A stretch of DNA of 64,000 nt from Duganella sacchari (GCF_900143065.1 NZ_FRCX01000002.1:496001-560000); one strand, 5' to 3'; counted from the stretch's first letter, positions 44,840 to 54,406 are shown. A program made the numbers and translations. The notes: generated from the sequence alone by a model not told the origin.

Positions 44840-45603
44840 TTGCAGAGCAGCCCCTCATCACGGGCCATGGCACGCCCGAATCAGCATGGCAGGCATGGAG
44901 CGGGCTGGCCGATCTCCCCGGCACCATCGCTGCGCAACTGGTGCCGTCCCACAGCCGCGCGGTGATCGTCGCGCCACATCCGGACGATGAAGTGCTGGCT
45001 TGCGGCGGTCTGCTGCAGCAACTTCATGCGCAAGGCAGCCATATCGTACTGTTGGCGGTCACAGATGGTGAGGCCAGCCATCCCGGCTCGCGGCGGTTCT
45101 CTGCCGGCGATCTGGCGCGGCTGCGGCCACGGGAAACCGAGGCCGCCTTGCAGGCGCTGGGCCTCAGCGACAGTACCGCCATCCGCAGCGTACGCGCCCA
45201 CCTGGCGGATGGTCGCGTCAACGCCAGCATGGACCAGCTACACAATTTGCTGCTGCAACTGCTGCGCCCGGGCGATGTCGTCTTCGTTACCTGGCGCCAG
45301 GACGGGCATCCCGATCACGAAGCCTGTGGCCTGGCGACTGCGCTGGCCGCGCGCGCCTGCGGCGCCACCCTCGTCGAAACACCCGTCTGGACATGGCACT
45401 GGGCAGCGCCTGGCGACCGCCGGGTGCCGTGGCATCGGGCAAAACGGTTGTCGCTCACCGCGGAGCAGCTGGAGGGCAAGCGCCGGGCTGCCGCCTGTTT
45501 CACCACACAGCTCCATGCCGAACCGGAAGCCGGTCACGAAGCCGTCCTGCCACCGCACGTGCTGGCAAGGCTGCTGCGTCCATATGAGGTCTACTTCACA
45601 TGA
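44827..45603 (+). CDS. PIG-L/LmbE-family N-acetylglucosamine-type deacetylase
   Basis: The 258-residue zinc deacetylase has the metal motif AVIVAPHPDDEVLACGGLL, the partner motif RQDGHPDHEACG and GDVVFVTW. PIG-L enzymes remove acetyl from N-acetylglucosaminyl groups, as in GPI, mycothiol or bacillithiol pathways. The start is placed at ATG 44827, where family homology begins. It overlaps the previous gene by 13 bases and the next by four (ATGA). In this operon it would free an amine on a sugar for methylation or acylation, playing a NodB-like role. Confidence 0.9.
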   Translation: MGAVIAEQPLITGHGTPESAWQAWSGLADLPGTIAAQLVPSHSRAVIVAPHPDDEVLACGGLLQQLHAQGSHIVLLAVTDGEASHPGSRRFSAGDLARLRPRETEAALQALGLSDSTAIRSVRAHLADGRVNASMDQLHNLLLQLLRPGDVVFVTWRQDGHPDHEACGLATALAARACGATLVETPVWTWHWAAPGDRRVPWHRAKRLSLTAEQLEGKRRAAACFTTQLHAEPEAGHEAVLPPHVLARLLRPYEVYFT

Positions 45604-46211
45604 GCACCGCCCATTTCCAGCAGCTGTACGAACAGGCTGACGATCCGTGGCAGGTCCGTCAACGCTGGTACGAGCAGCGCAAACGCAGCCTGCTGCTTGC
45701 CAGCCTGCCCGCGCCACGCTACCGCCACATATTTGAACCCGCCTGCGGCAATGGAGAACTGACGGCAGCATTGTCCGAACGTGCCGACCGTATCACAGCC
45801 AGCGACGTATCGCCGGCAGCAGTCGCACTCACACGGCGGCGGATCACCACGGTCAACGCCAGGCAGGTAGCCACCGTCGAGGTGCAATGCCAGCATCTGC
45901 CGGGCGAGTGGCCCAGTGAGCAGTTTGATCTCATCGTCATCAGCGAGATGGCGTACTACCTTCCGCCCGCCGACCTGCCGCTATTGCTGGAACGCTGCCT
46001 GCGTACCCTGGCGCCCGGTGGTGCGGTCGTGCTGTGTCACTGGCGTCGTCCCTTTGCCGACCGCCTGCTGGACACAGACGCCATCCACGCGGCATTCAAC
46101 GCCAGCCCGGCCTTGCATCGCATCGTCAACCACCAGGAAGCCGACTTCCTGCTGGATGTGTGGTCGAACAACCCGCACTCCGTGGCCCAACATGAAGGAA
46201 TCTCGCCATGA
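45600..46211 (+). CDS. SAM-dependent methyltransferase, NodS-like
   Basis: The 203-residue class I methyltransferase has the SAM-binding motif HIFEPACGNGELTAAL, the acidic loop ITASDVSPAAV and post-motif DLIVISEMAYYLPPADLPLL. The N-terminus HFQQLYEQADDPWQVRQRWYEQRK matches NodS-type N-methyltransferases, which methylate the deacetylated amine of chitooligosaccharides. It overlaps its neighbours by four bases on both sides. The product of the pathway here is unknown. Confidence 0.88.
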   Translation: MSTAHFQQLYEQADDPWQVRQRWYEQRKRSLLLASLPAPRYRHIFEPACGNGELTAALSERADRITASDVSPAAVALTRRRITTVNARQVATVEVQCQHLPGEWPSEQFDLIVISEMAYYLPPADLPLLLERCLRTLAPGGAVVLCHWRRPFADRLLDTDAIHAAFNASPALHRIVNHQEADFLLDVWSNNPHSVAQHEGISP

Positions 46212-46903
46212 TAGGCATTATCATCCCCGCCCATAACGAAGAACGCTATCTCGACGCCTGCCTGCACGCGGCCCACATCGCGGCCGGGCATTCCGCGTTG
46301 TGCGGCGAACCGGTACGCATCACCGTCGCGCTGGACAGCTGCACGGACGGCTCGTTCGCCATCGTCGCGCAGCACGCCGCGCAGGAACAAGGCATCGACG
46401 GCATCTGCGTGGACGCACATAACGTCGGCATCGCGCGTGCGGCCGGCGCCCGCCATCTGCTGCAATTCGGCGCACGCTGGCTGGCCTTTACCGACGCCGA
46501 TACACAGGTTTCGCCGGACTGGCTGGTGCAGCAGCTACGCCTGAACGTGGACGTGGTCTGCGGCACCGTCGCGGTGGACGACTGGTCGCCGCATCAGGAC
46601 GATGCTGAACTGCTGCGCAATCACTTCCGCAACAGCTACACCGACGCCGATGGCCACCGCCACATCCACGGCGCCAATCTCGGCGTCTCAGCTGCCGCCT
46701 ACCTGCGTGCGGGCGGCTTCGAACCGCTGGCCTGCAGCGAAGACGTGGCACTGGTGGAAGCGCTACAGCGCAGCGGCGCCCAATTCGCCTGGAGCGCTGC
46801 GCCGCGCGTCAACACCAGTGCGCGCCGCGATGCCAAGGCGCGCGGCGGCTTTGGCGACACCCTGATACGTTATGCAGCAACCGCACGCGCGGCAACCGCC
46901 TGA
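46208..46903 (+). CDS. family 2 glycosyltransferase
   Basis: The 231-residue inverting glycosyltransferase has the GT2 start IIIPAHNEERYLDACL, the DxD-type metal/nucleotide motif LAFTDADTQVSPDWL, the acceptor-loop HGANLGVSAAAYLRAGGF and the general-base region SEDVALVEAL. There is no membrane segment, so it is cytoplasmic or peripheral. It is the last gene of the operon with the NodS-like methyltransferase, PIG-L and acyl-CoA dehydrogenase-like genes; donor and acceptor are unknown. Confidence 0.9.
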   Translation: MIGIIIPAHNEERYLDACLHAAHIAAGHSALCGEPVRITVALDSCTDGSFAIVAQHAAQEQGIDGICVDAHNVGIARAAGARHLLQFGARWLAFTDADTQVSPDWLVQQLRLNVDVVCGTVAVDDWSPHQDDAELLRNHFRNSYTDADGHRHIHGANLGVSAAAYLRAGGFEPLACSEDVALVEALQRSGAQFAWSAAPRVNTSARRDAKARGGFGDTLIRYAATARAATA

Positions 46904-46905
46904 CC

Positions 46906-46923
46906 GCACTGCCGCGCCAGTGC
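46906..46923 (+). terminator. hairpin directly after the GT2 stop
   Basis: GCACTG and CAGTGC arms (6 bp each) close a CCGCGC loop three bases after the stop. The following run is GCAAAAG with no U-tract, so it would be a weak or Rho-assisted terminator of the four-gene operon. The rest of the 111-base gap has no clear promoter motif. Confidence 0.4.
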
Positions 46924-47014
46924 GCAAAAGCCGGAGAAATGTCGTACCATAGCAGCCAGGACGTAGCCAACCCGCCGGCGCCACGCATTTCTTCCTTTTG
47001 AAACAGGAGTATGT

Positions 47015-48328
47015 ATGACGCCGCCCGTAATCACCGCCGAACCAGCAGGCGCCAATGGCCAGCGCAGTGTGGCAGTCGCCGGTCACGGTCCATGGTCGCG
47101 GCGTTTCCTTGGCTTCATCGGCCCCGGCTACCTCGTCGCAGTCGGCTATATGGACCCGGGCAACTGGGCCACGGACCTTGGCGGTGGCGCCGCTTACGGT
47201 TACACGCTGCTGTGGATTATCTGCCTGTCCAGCTGCATGGCGATGGTGCTGCAAATCCTGTCCGCGCGCCTGGGCATTGTGGCGCAAGCCGACCTGGCGC
47301 AGCTGTGCCGCCGCCACTCGTCCCGTCGCTCCGCCTTGGCACAATGGCTGCTGTGCGAGGTTGCGATCTGCGCTTGCGATCTGGCGGAAGTCATCGGCAC
47401 CGCCATTGCGCTCAAGCTGCTGTTCGACATACCGCTAAGCTATGGCGTGGTATTGACCGCACTCGATGTGCTGGTCATCCTGTGGCTGCAACAGCGCGGC
47501 TTCCGTTATCTGGAGGCGTTCGTGATGGCATTGCTGGGCATCGTCTTCCTGTGCTTTGCCGTCAACCTGCTGCTGGCGCAGCCGGAGTGGCATGCCGTGG
47601 CGGCGGGCTTTATTCCGTCGGCACAGACAGTTACCGACCCCGGCATGCTGTATCTGGCGATCGGCATAATCGGCGCCACCGTCATGCCGCACAACCTCTA
47701 CCTGCATTCCTCAACAGTGCAAACACGGCGCTTCAATACCAGCGAAGACGGCACGCGTAAAGCGATTTCCTTCGCTTCGGTGGACATCGTGGTGGCATTG
47801 TGCCTGGCGTTTCTGGTCAATGCCGCCATCCTGATTACTTCCGCAGCAGTATTCCATACCACCGGGCACACAGGCGTCGCTGATCTGGAACAAGCCTATC
47901 TGCTGCTTGGCCCGTTGACTGGCGCGACCCTGGCCAGCGTGCTGTTTGCGGTGGCCCTGCTGTCGGCCGGCCTGAGTTCTTCAGTCACCGCAACCCTGGC
48001 TGGCCAGATCGTGATGGAAGGTTTCGTACAGCTAAAGCTGGCGCCATGGGCGCGACGTCTGCTAACGCGTGCGGTCGCCATTGTGCCAGCGCTGCTGGTT
48101 ACCAGCGTGTATGGCGACCGCGGCGTCACCAGCCTGCTGATTTTCAGCCAGGTGGTACTCAGCCTGCAGCTGCCCTTCGCCATGTGGCCATTGATACGCT
48201 ACACCAGCTCTCGCGCCATCATGGGCCGCTTTGCCACGCCGCGTCCCGTGGCTTGGCTTGCGTGGGGCATGATGAGCCTCATCGTCAGCCTGAATCTGGT
48301 CCTGATCTGGAAAACCCTGGCCGACTGA
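47015..48328 (+). CDS. mntH: Nramp-family divalent metal transporter (MntH type)
   Basis: The 437-residue proton-coupled importer of Mn2+/Fe2+ has the metal-binding TM1 motif [15 protein letters not shown] and the TM6 motif [14 protein letters not shown], both diagnostic of Nramp. Eleven TM segments are predicted. AGGAG lies five bases before ATG 47015. It precedes the TonB receptor/ABC region, but a palindrome pair separates them, so it may be a separate unit. Manganese uptake is the normal role. Confidence 0.93.
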   Translation: MTPPVITAEPAGANGQRSVAVAGHGPWSRRFLGFIGPGYLVAVGYMDPGNWATDLGGGAAYGYTLLWIICLSSCMAMVLQILSARLGIVAQADLAQLCRRHSSRRSALAQWLLCEVAICACDLAEVIGTAIALKLLFDIPLSYGVVLTALDVLVILWLQQRGFRYLEAFVMALLGIVFLCFAVNLLLAQPEWHAVAAGFIPSAQTVTDPGMLYLAIGIIGATVMPHNLYLHSSTVQTRRFNTSEDGTRKAISFASVDIVVALCLAFLVNAAILITSAAVFHTTGHTGVADLEQAYLLLGPLTGATLASVLFAVALLSAGLSSSVTATLAGQIVMEGFVQLKLAPWARRLLTRAVAIVPALLVTSVYGDRGVTSLLIFSQVVLSLQLPFAMWPLIRYTSSRAIMGRFATPRPVAWLAWGMMSLIVSLNLVLIWKTLAD

Positions 48329-48335
48329 AAATTTA

Positions 48336-48352
48336 ATGCAACCATGTTGCGT
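48336..48352. promoter_or_regulatory. palindromic operator candidate A upstream of TonB receptor
   Basis: ATGCAACCATGTTGCGT is a near-perfect inverted repeat (one mismatch), flanked by TTAA on both sides so that the dyad spans 48333-48355. It has the same ATGCAA...TTGCAT architecture as site B at 48374-48390, 38 bases away. Confidence 0.6.
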
Positions 48353-48373
48353 TAACAACCAAGCCGGTCTATT

Positions 48374-48390
48374 ATGCAAGTCTCTTGCAT
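48374..48390. promoter_or_regulatory. palindromic operator candidate B upstream of TonB receptor
   Basis: ATGCAAGTCTCTTGCAT is a perfect 17-bp inverted repeat with 7-base arms, ending 22 bases before the receptor ATG at 48413. With site A it suggests cooperative repression of the receptor/ABC operon. The regulator is not in the window. Confidence 0.65.
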
Positions 48391-48412
48391 TAACACCACT
48401 TCACTCCAGACC

Positions 48413-50665
48413 ATGAAAACCATAATGCGGCCATTGGCCGTGGCGATCCCGCTCGCCCTGACGATTCACTACGCGCAGGCGGAAGACGACGCCACACTAC
48501 AGACAATTACCATCAACAGCACCCGCAGCACGCTCGATCCGGACCTGCCCAGCACCAGCATCACAAAAACACAGGAAGAGCTGCGCCAGCAGCAGAATAT
48601 CTTCAACCCCGAGGATGCGCTGCGCAATCTGCCCAGCATGACGATCCGCAAGCGCTACAGCGGCGACCGTAATGCGCTGGTCGGCGGCCGCAGCTTCTCG
48701 ACCACCCAGGCGCCGCGCGCGCTGGTGTACATGGATGGCTACCTGCTGTCCAACTTCCTGGGCCGCTTTGATGCGCCGCGCTGGAACATGATCGCGCCGG
48801 AAGAAATGACACGCGTCGAGGTGCTGTATGGTCCCTACTCCGCGCTTTATCCCGGTAACGCCATCGGCACCAGCATTGCCGTCACCACCAGCCGACCGAC
48901 CGCGTTTTCTGGCGCGGTTCGCATTGCCGGCCAGGACCAGAGCTACGACCAGTACGGCGTCTCCGACCACTTCCGCAACTACCAGGCTTCCGCGCTGCTG
49001 GCGGATAAACTGCCATCGGGACTTTGGTACAAGCTGATGGTGAATCACCAGGACGCCACCAGCCAGCCGATGGGCTACTACGCCGCCACGCCAGTCACCG
49101 GCGGCGGTGCAGCGACGCCAGTCACCGGCATCGCTTACGACACCGGGCCATTCGGGACACGCCGCGCCATCATGGGCGCCAATACTGGCGCCATCGATCA
49201 CACGATCCAGAACACGGCCAAAGTCACGCTCGGCTACGATTTCAGCCCCACCATCAGCACCGAAGCCATGCTGGCGTGGTGGAGCAACGACAGCACCACA
49301 CGCAATCAAACCTTCCTGCGCGATGCCGCCGGCAACGCCGTCTGGTCTGGCCGCGTTACCGATGGCATCAATGTGTTCAACATTCCCACTTCGGCATTTG
49401 CACCATACACGCGCGAAGAGCGCCACGCCCTGCTGGGATTCAGCGCAAAGACGCGTAACAAGGCGGGATGGAACGCCAGCGTCACCGTCAGCGCCTACCG
49501 CATCCTTGACGATGTACAGCGCAATGCCACGGTGGCCGATCCGCTTGCGGCCAGCGGTGGCGCAGGCAGTGCTGTGGTACGCGACGGCAGCGGCTTCCAG
49601 TCGCTGGACGCCAGCACCAGCAATGCCGCAGGCGATCACGCACTGACCTTTGGCCTGCACGCAGATACCTATCAACTCAAACAGTCGACGCGCGCCACAG
49701 CCGACTGGCGCAACGCCAATGGCACAGAGACGCAGTACGTGGGCGGAGAAACGCGCATCCTGGCGCTGTACGGACAGGATGCGTGGCATTTCACGCAGCA
49801 ATGGCACCTGGTCATGGGCCTGCGGGCGGAATCCTGGCAAGCCAGCAGCGGCACGCAGCGCGTAGTTCCAGGCGCCAGCGTGGACTACCCACGCCGCAAC
49901 GACCATGCGTGGTCGCCAAAGCTGTCACTGGCCTGGGATATGGATGCGCAAACCACGCTGCGCATGTCAGCTGGACGCGGCACGCGCTTTGCAACGGTGG
50001 CGGAACTGTTCCAGGGAACGGCGGCAGGCAGCAGCATCACCGTCAATGATCCCGACCTGAAACCGGAACGGTCAACCGCGCTTGAGCTAAGTGCCGAGCA
50101 GCGCTATGCATTGGGCAGTCTGCGCGCCTCGCTGTTCCAGGACGACGTGCGCGATACCATCTGGAGCCAGCTCAATCTAAACGTCTTCCCCAATGTGACC
50201 AATGTGCAGAACGTCGGGCGCGTGCGTACGCGTGGACTGGAGCTGGTGGGCCAGATCGATCGCCTGGGTATTCCTGGCCTGAGCGCGGAAGCGAATATCG
50301 CCTTCAGCAAATCCACCATCCTTGAAAACGCCAACTATCTGCCGTCAGTCGGCAAGAACTGGTCGCGCGTGCCACGGGTGCGCTCCGCCAGCACCCTGAT
50401 ATACGCACCATCCGACCGTTGGAGCCTGGCGGCCAGCTACCGTTATTCGGGGCCGCAATTCAACGAAATCAACAATACCGACTACAACACCGATGTCTAT
50501 GGCGGCGTCTCGCGTGTGAGCCAACTGGATGTGCGCCTGCTGCTCAAGCCTGTCAAGGGCACCGAAGTGTCGCTGGGTGTCGATAACCTGAATAACAACA
50601 AGGCATATCAGCTACACCCCTATCCGGGCCGTACGCTATTTGCCGAAGTGCGTTACGCCTTTTAA
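48413..50665 (+). CDS. TonB-dependent outer-membrane receptor (third)
   Basis: The 750-residue receptor has a signal peptide (MKTIMRPLAVAIPLALTIHYAQA), an N-terminal segment LQTITINSTRST, a plug domain (IFNPEDALRNLPSMTIRKRY, RALVYMDGYLLSNFLG, VEVLYGPYSALYPGNAIG) and a barrel ending PGRTLFAEVRYAF. The plug ends TSIAVTTSRP. ATG 48413 is chosen because the earlier in-frame start falls inside palindrome B. The next gene, an ABC ATPase, follows with AAGGAG and a 9-base gap, so receptor and ABC transporter are one operon. The ligand is unknown; the linked ABC proteins and strong operators suggest a metal or metal chelate. Confidence 0.92.
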   Translation: MKTIMRPLAVAIPLALTIHYAQAEDDATLQTITINSTRSTLDPDLPSTSITKTQEELRQQQNIFNPEDALRNLPSMTIRKRYSGDRNALVGGRSFSTTQAPRALVYMDGYLLSNFLGRFDAPRWNMIAPEEMTRVEVLYGPYSALYPGNAIGTSIAVTTSRPTAFSGAVRIAGQDQSYDQYGVSDHFRNYQASALLADKLPSGLWYKLMVNHQDATSQPMGYYAATPVTGGGAATPVTGIAYDTGPFGTRRAIMGANTGAIDHTIQNTAKVTLGYDFSPTISTEAMLAWWSNDSTTRNQTFLRDAAGNAVWSGRVTDGINVFNIPTSAFAPYTREERHALLGFSAKTRNKAGWNASVTVSAYRILDDVQRNATVADPLAASGGAGSAVVRDGSGFQSLDASTSNAAGDHALTFGLHADTYQLKQSTRATADWRNANGTETQYVGGETRILALYGQDAWHFTQQWHLVMGLRAESWQASSGTQRVVPGASVDYPRRNDHAWSPKLSLAWDMDAQTTLRMSAGRGTRFATVAELFQGTAAGSSITVNDPDLKPERSTALELSAEQRYALGSLRASLFQDDVRDTIWSQLNLNVFPNVTNVQNVGRVRTRGLELVGQIDRLGIPGLSAEANIAFSKSTILENANYLPSVGKNWSRVPRVRSASTLIYAPSDRWSLAASYRYSGPQFNEINNTDYNTDVYGGVSRVSQLDVRLLLKPVKGTEVSLGVDNLNNNKAYQLHPYPGRTLFAEVRYAF

Positions 50666-50674
50666 GGAGCCCGC

Positions 50675-51379
50675 ATGATACGCATACAAAAACTGGTGAA
50701 GCGCTACGACAACCGCACGGTGCTGCATGGGCTGGATCTGCACGTCCACGACGGAGAGGTCTATGCCCTGCTTGGACCGAATGGCGCCGGCAAGTCGACC
50801 ACCATCGGCTGCCTGCTGGGTTTCGTCCAGGCTGACGACGGCGTCATACAGCTGGCGGGGTCCGGCCTGCCCCCGGCACAGGCAGCAGTCGAACATGCAG
50901 CCTACATCGCCGAAAACGTCGCGCTGTATGAACGCCTGACTGGCGTGGAAAACGTCGAGTTCTTCATGCGCCTGCTGGGGCGCACGCCGCGCCGTGCGGA
51001 GATTGAGGCGTTGCTGGAGCGGGCCGGCCTTCCCGAACATGCGTGGCACCGCATGGCACAAGGCTATTCCAAAGGCATGCGGCAGAAAGTCGGCATCGTG
51101 ATGGCGCTGGCCAAAGGCGCCAGGGTACTGGTGCTGGACGAGCCAACCTCCGGGCTGGACCCCGAGGCCAGCGTGGCCTTTGGTGAACTGGTACGCACGC
51201 TGGCCGACGATGGCGCGGCGGTTCTGATGGCAACCCACGATCTATTCCGCGCGCAGGAGCTGGCCGATCGCTGCGGCATGCTGGTAGGTGGCCAACTGGC
51301 TGGGGAATGGAAACTGGGAGACTTGAATGCAGGCGAACTTGAACGCAACTACCTTGACATCCTCGCCCGACGCGTCTGA
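50675..51379 (+). CDS. ABC transporter ATP-binding protein (ABC-2 type)
   Basis: The 234-residue ATPase has Walker A LLGPNGAGKSTTIG, a signature of the ABC-2/DrrA kind (QGYSKGMRQKVGI), Walker B VLVLDEPTSGLDP and the H-loop MATHDLFRAQE. It energises the two following permeases, which start in overlap with it. ABC-2 systems usually export substrates or serve maturation of enzymes such as nitrous-oxide reductase (NosDFY). The 53-base overlap with the next gene implies strict co-translation. Confidence 0.93.
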   Translation: MIRIQKLVKRYDNRTVLHGLDLHVHDGEVYALLGPNGAGKSTTIGCLLGFVQADDGVIQLAGSGLPPAQAAVEHAAYIAENVALYERLTGVENVEFFMRLLGRTPRRAEIEALLERAGLPEHAWHRMAQGYSKGMRQKVGIVMALAKGARVLVLDEPTSGLDPEASVAFGELVRTLADDGAAVLMATHDLFRAQELADRCGMLVGGQLAGEWKLGDLNAGELERNYLDILARRV

Positions 51380-52823
51380 CCGCCGCCGCGGCATGGCGCA
51401 CTGGCTGCTGGCTTTTGGCGCCGCCTGGCTTGCGGACTGGCGCGAACGGCGGCGTGACTGGCGCGTGTGGCTGGTGATCGGCATAGGCCTGGCGCTGGCG
51501 GCTGGCGCGGCCGCGCTGTCCTCGCTGGAATTACAGTCTGCGCTCGATGCGCGCAGCAGTGCGCAGGCAGCGGAACAGCAGCGCTGGTCCCAGCAAGGCA
51601 AAAAATACCCGCACGCTGCGGCGCACTACGGCGTCTACGTATTCAAGCCCCTGTCGGCATTATCCGCATTGGACCCGGGCATAGAACACTATGTAGGCTC
51701 CAGCGTCTGGCTGGAGGCGCACAAGCAGAATGAGCTGGTGTACCGTCCCGCCAACGATGAACCGGGTGTCAATCGCCAGTTTCGCCTGAATCCGGCCCTG
51801 GTGCTGCAAGTGCTGGCGCCCATGGCGATGATTTTCCTCGGCTTTGGCATGTTTGCCGGGGAACGTGAACGGGGCACGCTAGCGGCCTTGCGCATCAATG
51901 CCGCGCCGCTCGGCGCCATCGCGATGGCACGCGGCTCTGTGCTGTTCTGCATGGCCATGGCGCTGGTGATTCCTGCCAGCGTTGCCGTCGGCGCCGTGGA
52001 GTGGCAGATGCATGGCCGCAGCCCATTCAGTGACGGGCCATTGCGTGCATTGCTGTTCGCATTGGGCTACCTGCTTTACCTGGCAACGTGGGCGGCGCTG
52101 ATTGCTGGTGTCTCCGCCTGGACGCGCACCTTGCGTTCTGCGCTGGCGGTATTGATAGCGCTGTGGGCCGTCACCGCGCTGGTAGTGCCGCGCGCCGCCG
52201 CAGAACTGGCGCAGCTGGCGGTGCCGCTGCCCTCCATGCAGGCATTCCGTGCATCGCTGGACAATGCATTGGGCATGCCGGACGATCCGGAGCAGGCACG
52301 CCGCGACAAGCTGCAGCTGCTGCGTAAATATGGTGTAAAAGACGCCAGGGACTTGCCGGTGAATTGGGCCGGCATCAGCCTGCAACGCGGCGAGGAGCAT
52401 GGCGACCGCATTTTTGACCAGCACTATGGCCAGCTGTTTGACGCCATGCGGCGCCAGAGCGAGGCTGCATCGCTGGCCGGCTGGATATCGCCGTCCGCTG
52501 CGGTAGCCGGCTTGTCTGGCATGGCAGCCGGTAGCGATACGCAGCACCATATCCAGTTCGTCAACGGCGCGGAACAGCAGCGCCGCACCATACAGCTGGT
52601 ACTGAATGAGGCGATTACCGCACACCCTGAGCAAAACGGCGCCCGCTACGACGGCGACCAGGCGCTATGGGATCGTGTGCCGCCGTTCCGCTTTACCTAT
52701 CAGCCCTTGGATCTCGCCGCCCTGCTGCAACGCCATTTGCTGCCGCTGGTCGTCCTGTTTTCCGGCAGCTTGCTGCTGTGCGCGGCCGGTCTGCGTCGTC
52801 TTCGTTATGGAAATCTACGATGA
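51327..52823 (+). CDS. ABC-2 type permease subunit with large extracytoplasmic domain
   Basis: The 498-residue membrane protein has one TM near residues 47-65, a soluble stretch (about 66-160), then about five clustered TM segments (VLQVLAPMAMIFLGFGMFAGERERGT, GSVLFCMAMALVIPASVAV) and a final TM at the C-terminus. The RERGTLAALR block is typical of ABC-2 permeases. GGGAG lies six bases before the ATG, within the ATPase gene. It is paired with the next permease. Confidence 0.85.
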   Translation: MQANLNATTLTSSPDASDRRRGMAHWLLAFGAAWLADWRERRRDWRVWLVIGIGLALAAGAAALSSLELQSALDARSSAQAAEQQRWSQQGKKYPHAAAHYGVYVFKPLSALSALDPGIEHYVGSSVWLEAHKQNELVYRPANDEPGVNRQFRLNPALVLQVLAPMAMIFLGFGMFAGERERGTLAALRINAAPLGAIAMARGSVLFCMAMALVIPASVAVGAVEWQMHGRSPFSDGPLRALLFALGYLLYLATWAALIAGVSAWTRTLRSALAVLIALWAVTALVVPRAAAELAQLAVPLPSMQAFRASLDNALGMPDDPEQARRDKLQLLRKYGVKDARDLPVNWAGISLQRGEEHGDRIFDQHYGQLFDAMRRQSEAASLAGWISPSAAVAGLSGMAAGSDTQHHIQFVNGAEQQRRTIQLVLNEAITAHPEQNGARYDGDQALWDRVPPFRFTYQPLDLAALLQRHLLPLVVLFSGSLLLCAAGLRRLRYGNLR

Positions 52824-54310
52824 AACAACTGTTTACACTGATCGTCTACGATCTGCGCAGCCAGCTGCGCGAACGCGGCACGCTGATGCTGTTAGTGGCA
52901 GCGCTGCTGCTGGCCATATTTGGCCTGTACGAGGGCAATCGCTTTGAGCGCCAGAACCGCAGTGCCGTGAATGCCGCTGCGATGCAGGAGTCGCAGGCCC
53001 GGAATGACGCCAAGTCACTGGCGCAACGCTATTTTGCGCATCCCGATGCTGCGGAGTTCAGCGGCCTTCAATGGTTCCGCAGCCCCATCGATATCCGTGG
53101 CTATGTCTTCCGCGAGCATGTAGGCTTTGCCGCCAAGCCGCAGATGGCGGGTGCGGCGCTGGCGGTCGGCCAGGCCGACCTGCTTCCCGCCTACGTGCGG
53201 GTACGGGCGGAATCGATGGAGTCCGCGCGCACCGCACTGGAAATCGAACATCCCGCCTTGCTTGCCGTGGGACGTTTCGATCTGATGTTCTTTGTCGTCT
53301 ATCTCTGGCCGCTGATACTGCTGTCCTTGACCACATCGGTACTGACGCAAGACCGGGAAAGCCTGCGGCTGCGCGCCTTGCAGTTGCAGGGCGTGCGTAT
53401 CGGGCGCATGCTGGTCGCGCAGACGGCCGCACGCACACTCGCGGCAAGCGCGCTCCTGATGCTGACGTGTTGCGCGCTTGCGCTGGCGTCGGGCGCGGTT
53501 CCCGCCAACCCTGACGGTTACACGGCGCTGGCGCGGTGGAGCGGTGTCGTGACCTTGTATTCGCTGTTCTGGGCCGCCGTGGCAGTGGTGGTCTGCGCGA
53601 CCTGCGGCAACCGCATGACGGCGGCTTTCGCCGGCTTCGGCGCCTGGCTGGTCCTTGCCATCCTGCTGCCTGGCGCCCTGACAGCCGCGGTGCAGGCAGC
53701 GGCGCCGGTGCCACAGCGCGAACGCTATGTGCAGGCGTTGCGCGATGCGGGCGACGCGGTGGCATCGAATAAACTGGTCAGTCTGGCGCGCTTCTACGAC
53801 AGCCACCCGGAGTGGAAACCGGCGGCTTCGCTGGACAAGGTATCCTCCAGCGTCTCCCGGCTTCAAAGGGCGCAGGAGCTGGAACGCGTGATGGCGGAAG
53901 TGGATCGCCGCTTCGCGCAGGCTGGCGAAAACCGTCAGCGACTGTTTGAACGCCTGCAGGGATTCAGCCCTGTCACCCTGGCATATCAGTCCTTGTCGGC
54001 GCTGGCCGGGAACGGCCATGAACGTCACCAGCACTTTCTGGCGGAGGTCGAGCAGCATCAACGCACGCTGCGCGACTACTTCCAGCGCGTGATCCAGCTG
54101 TCCGCATTGGGCGATGAACGCCAGCCATGTCCGGCGACCTGCCTCGGTGGCTACGGCTTCCGCGACTTCGATCAGGTGCCCGTATTTACGCCTTCTGCGG
54201 CCATGTCAACGGTATCGGGCTGGCAAACGGCGCTGGCGCGGCTGCCGTTGTGGATCACCGCCTTGCTGGGCATCGCGGCACTGATCCTGTCCCGGCGTCC
54301 GGCGAAATAA
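52820..54310 (+). CDS. ABC-2 type permease subunit, DUF3526-like
   Basis: The 496-residue second permease starts with MKQLFTLIVYDLRSQLRERG and shares the layout of its partner: N-terminal TM, large soluble loop, TM cluster (MFFVVYLWPLILLSLTTSVLTQDRES, LASALLMLTCCALALAS) and C-terminal TM (LPLWITALLGIAALIL). The DRESLRLRALQLQGV block is the ABC-2/DUF3526 hallmark. ATGA overlap with the preceding gene. The two permeases are distinct, so the transporter is probably a heterodimer. Confidence 0.85.
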   Translation: MKQLFTLIVYDLRSQLRERGTLMLLVAALLLAIFGLYEGNRFERQNRSAVNAAAMQESQARNDAKSLAQRYFAHPDAAEFSGLQWFRSPIDIRGYVFREHVGFAAKPQMAGAALAVGQADLLPAYVRVRAESMESARTALEIEHPALLAVGRFDLMFFVVYLWPLILLSLTTSVLTQDRESLRLRALQLQGVRIGRMLVAQTAARTLAASALLMLTCCALALASGAVPANPDGYTALARWSGVVTLYSLFWAAVAVVVCATCGNRMTAAFAGFGAWLVLAILLPGALTAAVQAAAPVPQRERYVQALRDAGDAVASNKLVSLARFYDSHPEWKPAASLDKVSSSVSRLQRAQELERVMAEVDRRFAQAGENRQRLFERLQGFSPVTLAYQSLSALAGNGHERHQHFLAEVEQHQRTLRDYFQRVIQLSALGDERQPCPATCLGGYGFRDFDQVPVFTPSAAMSTVSGWQTALARLPLWITALLGIAALILSRRPAK

Positions 54311-54337
54311 GGCCTACTACAATTTATCCGGGGAAAT

Positions 54338-54351
54338 TTGATCCAGATCAT
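54338..54351 (+). promoter_or_regulatory. FNR/ANR-like box upstream of the universal stress gene
   Basis: TTGATCCAGATCAT matches the FNR consensus TTGAT-N4-ATCAA at 9 of 10 positions. Its centre (54344.5) is about 41 bases before the likely start site, with a TGATAG -10-like element at 54371-54376, as in class II FNR promoters. Confidence 0.65.
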
Positions 54352-54406
54352 AAAAATTATCGATGCGCTTTGATAGCCTGACATTGGCAATCACAAGGAG
54401 CTCATC

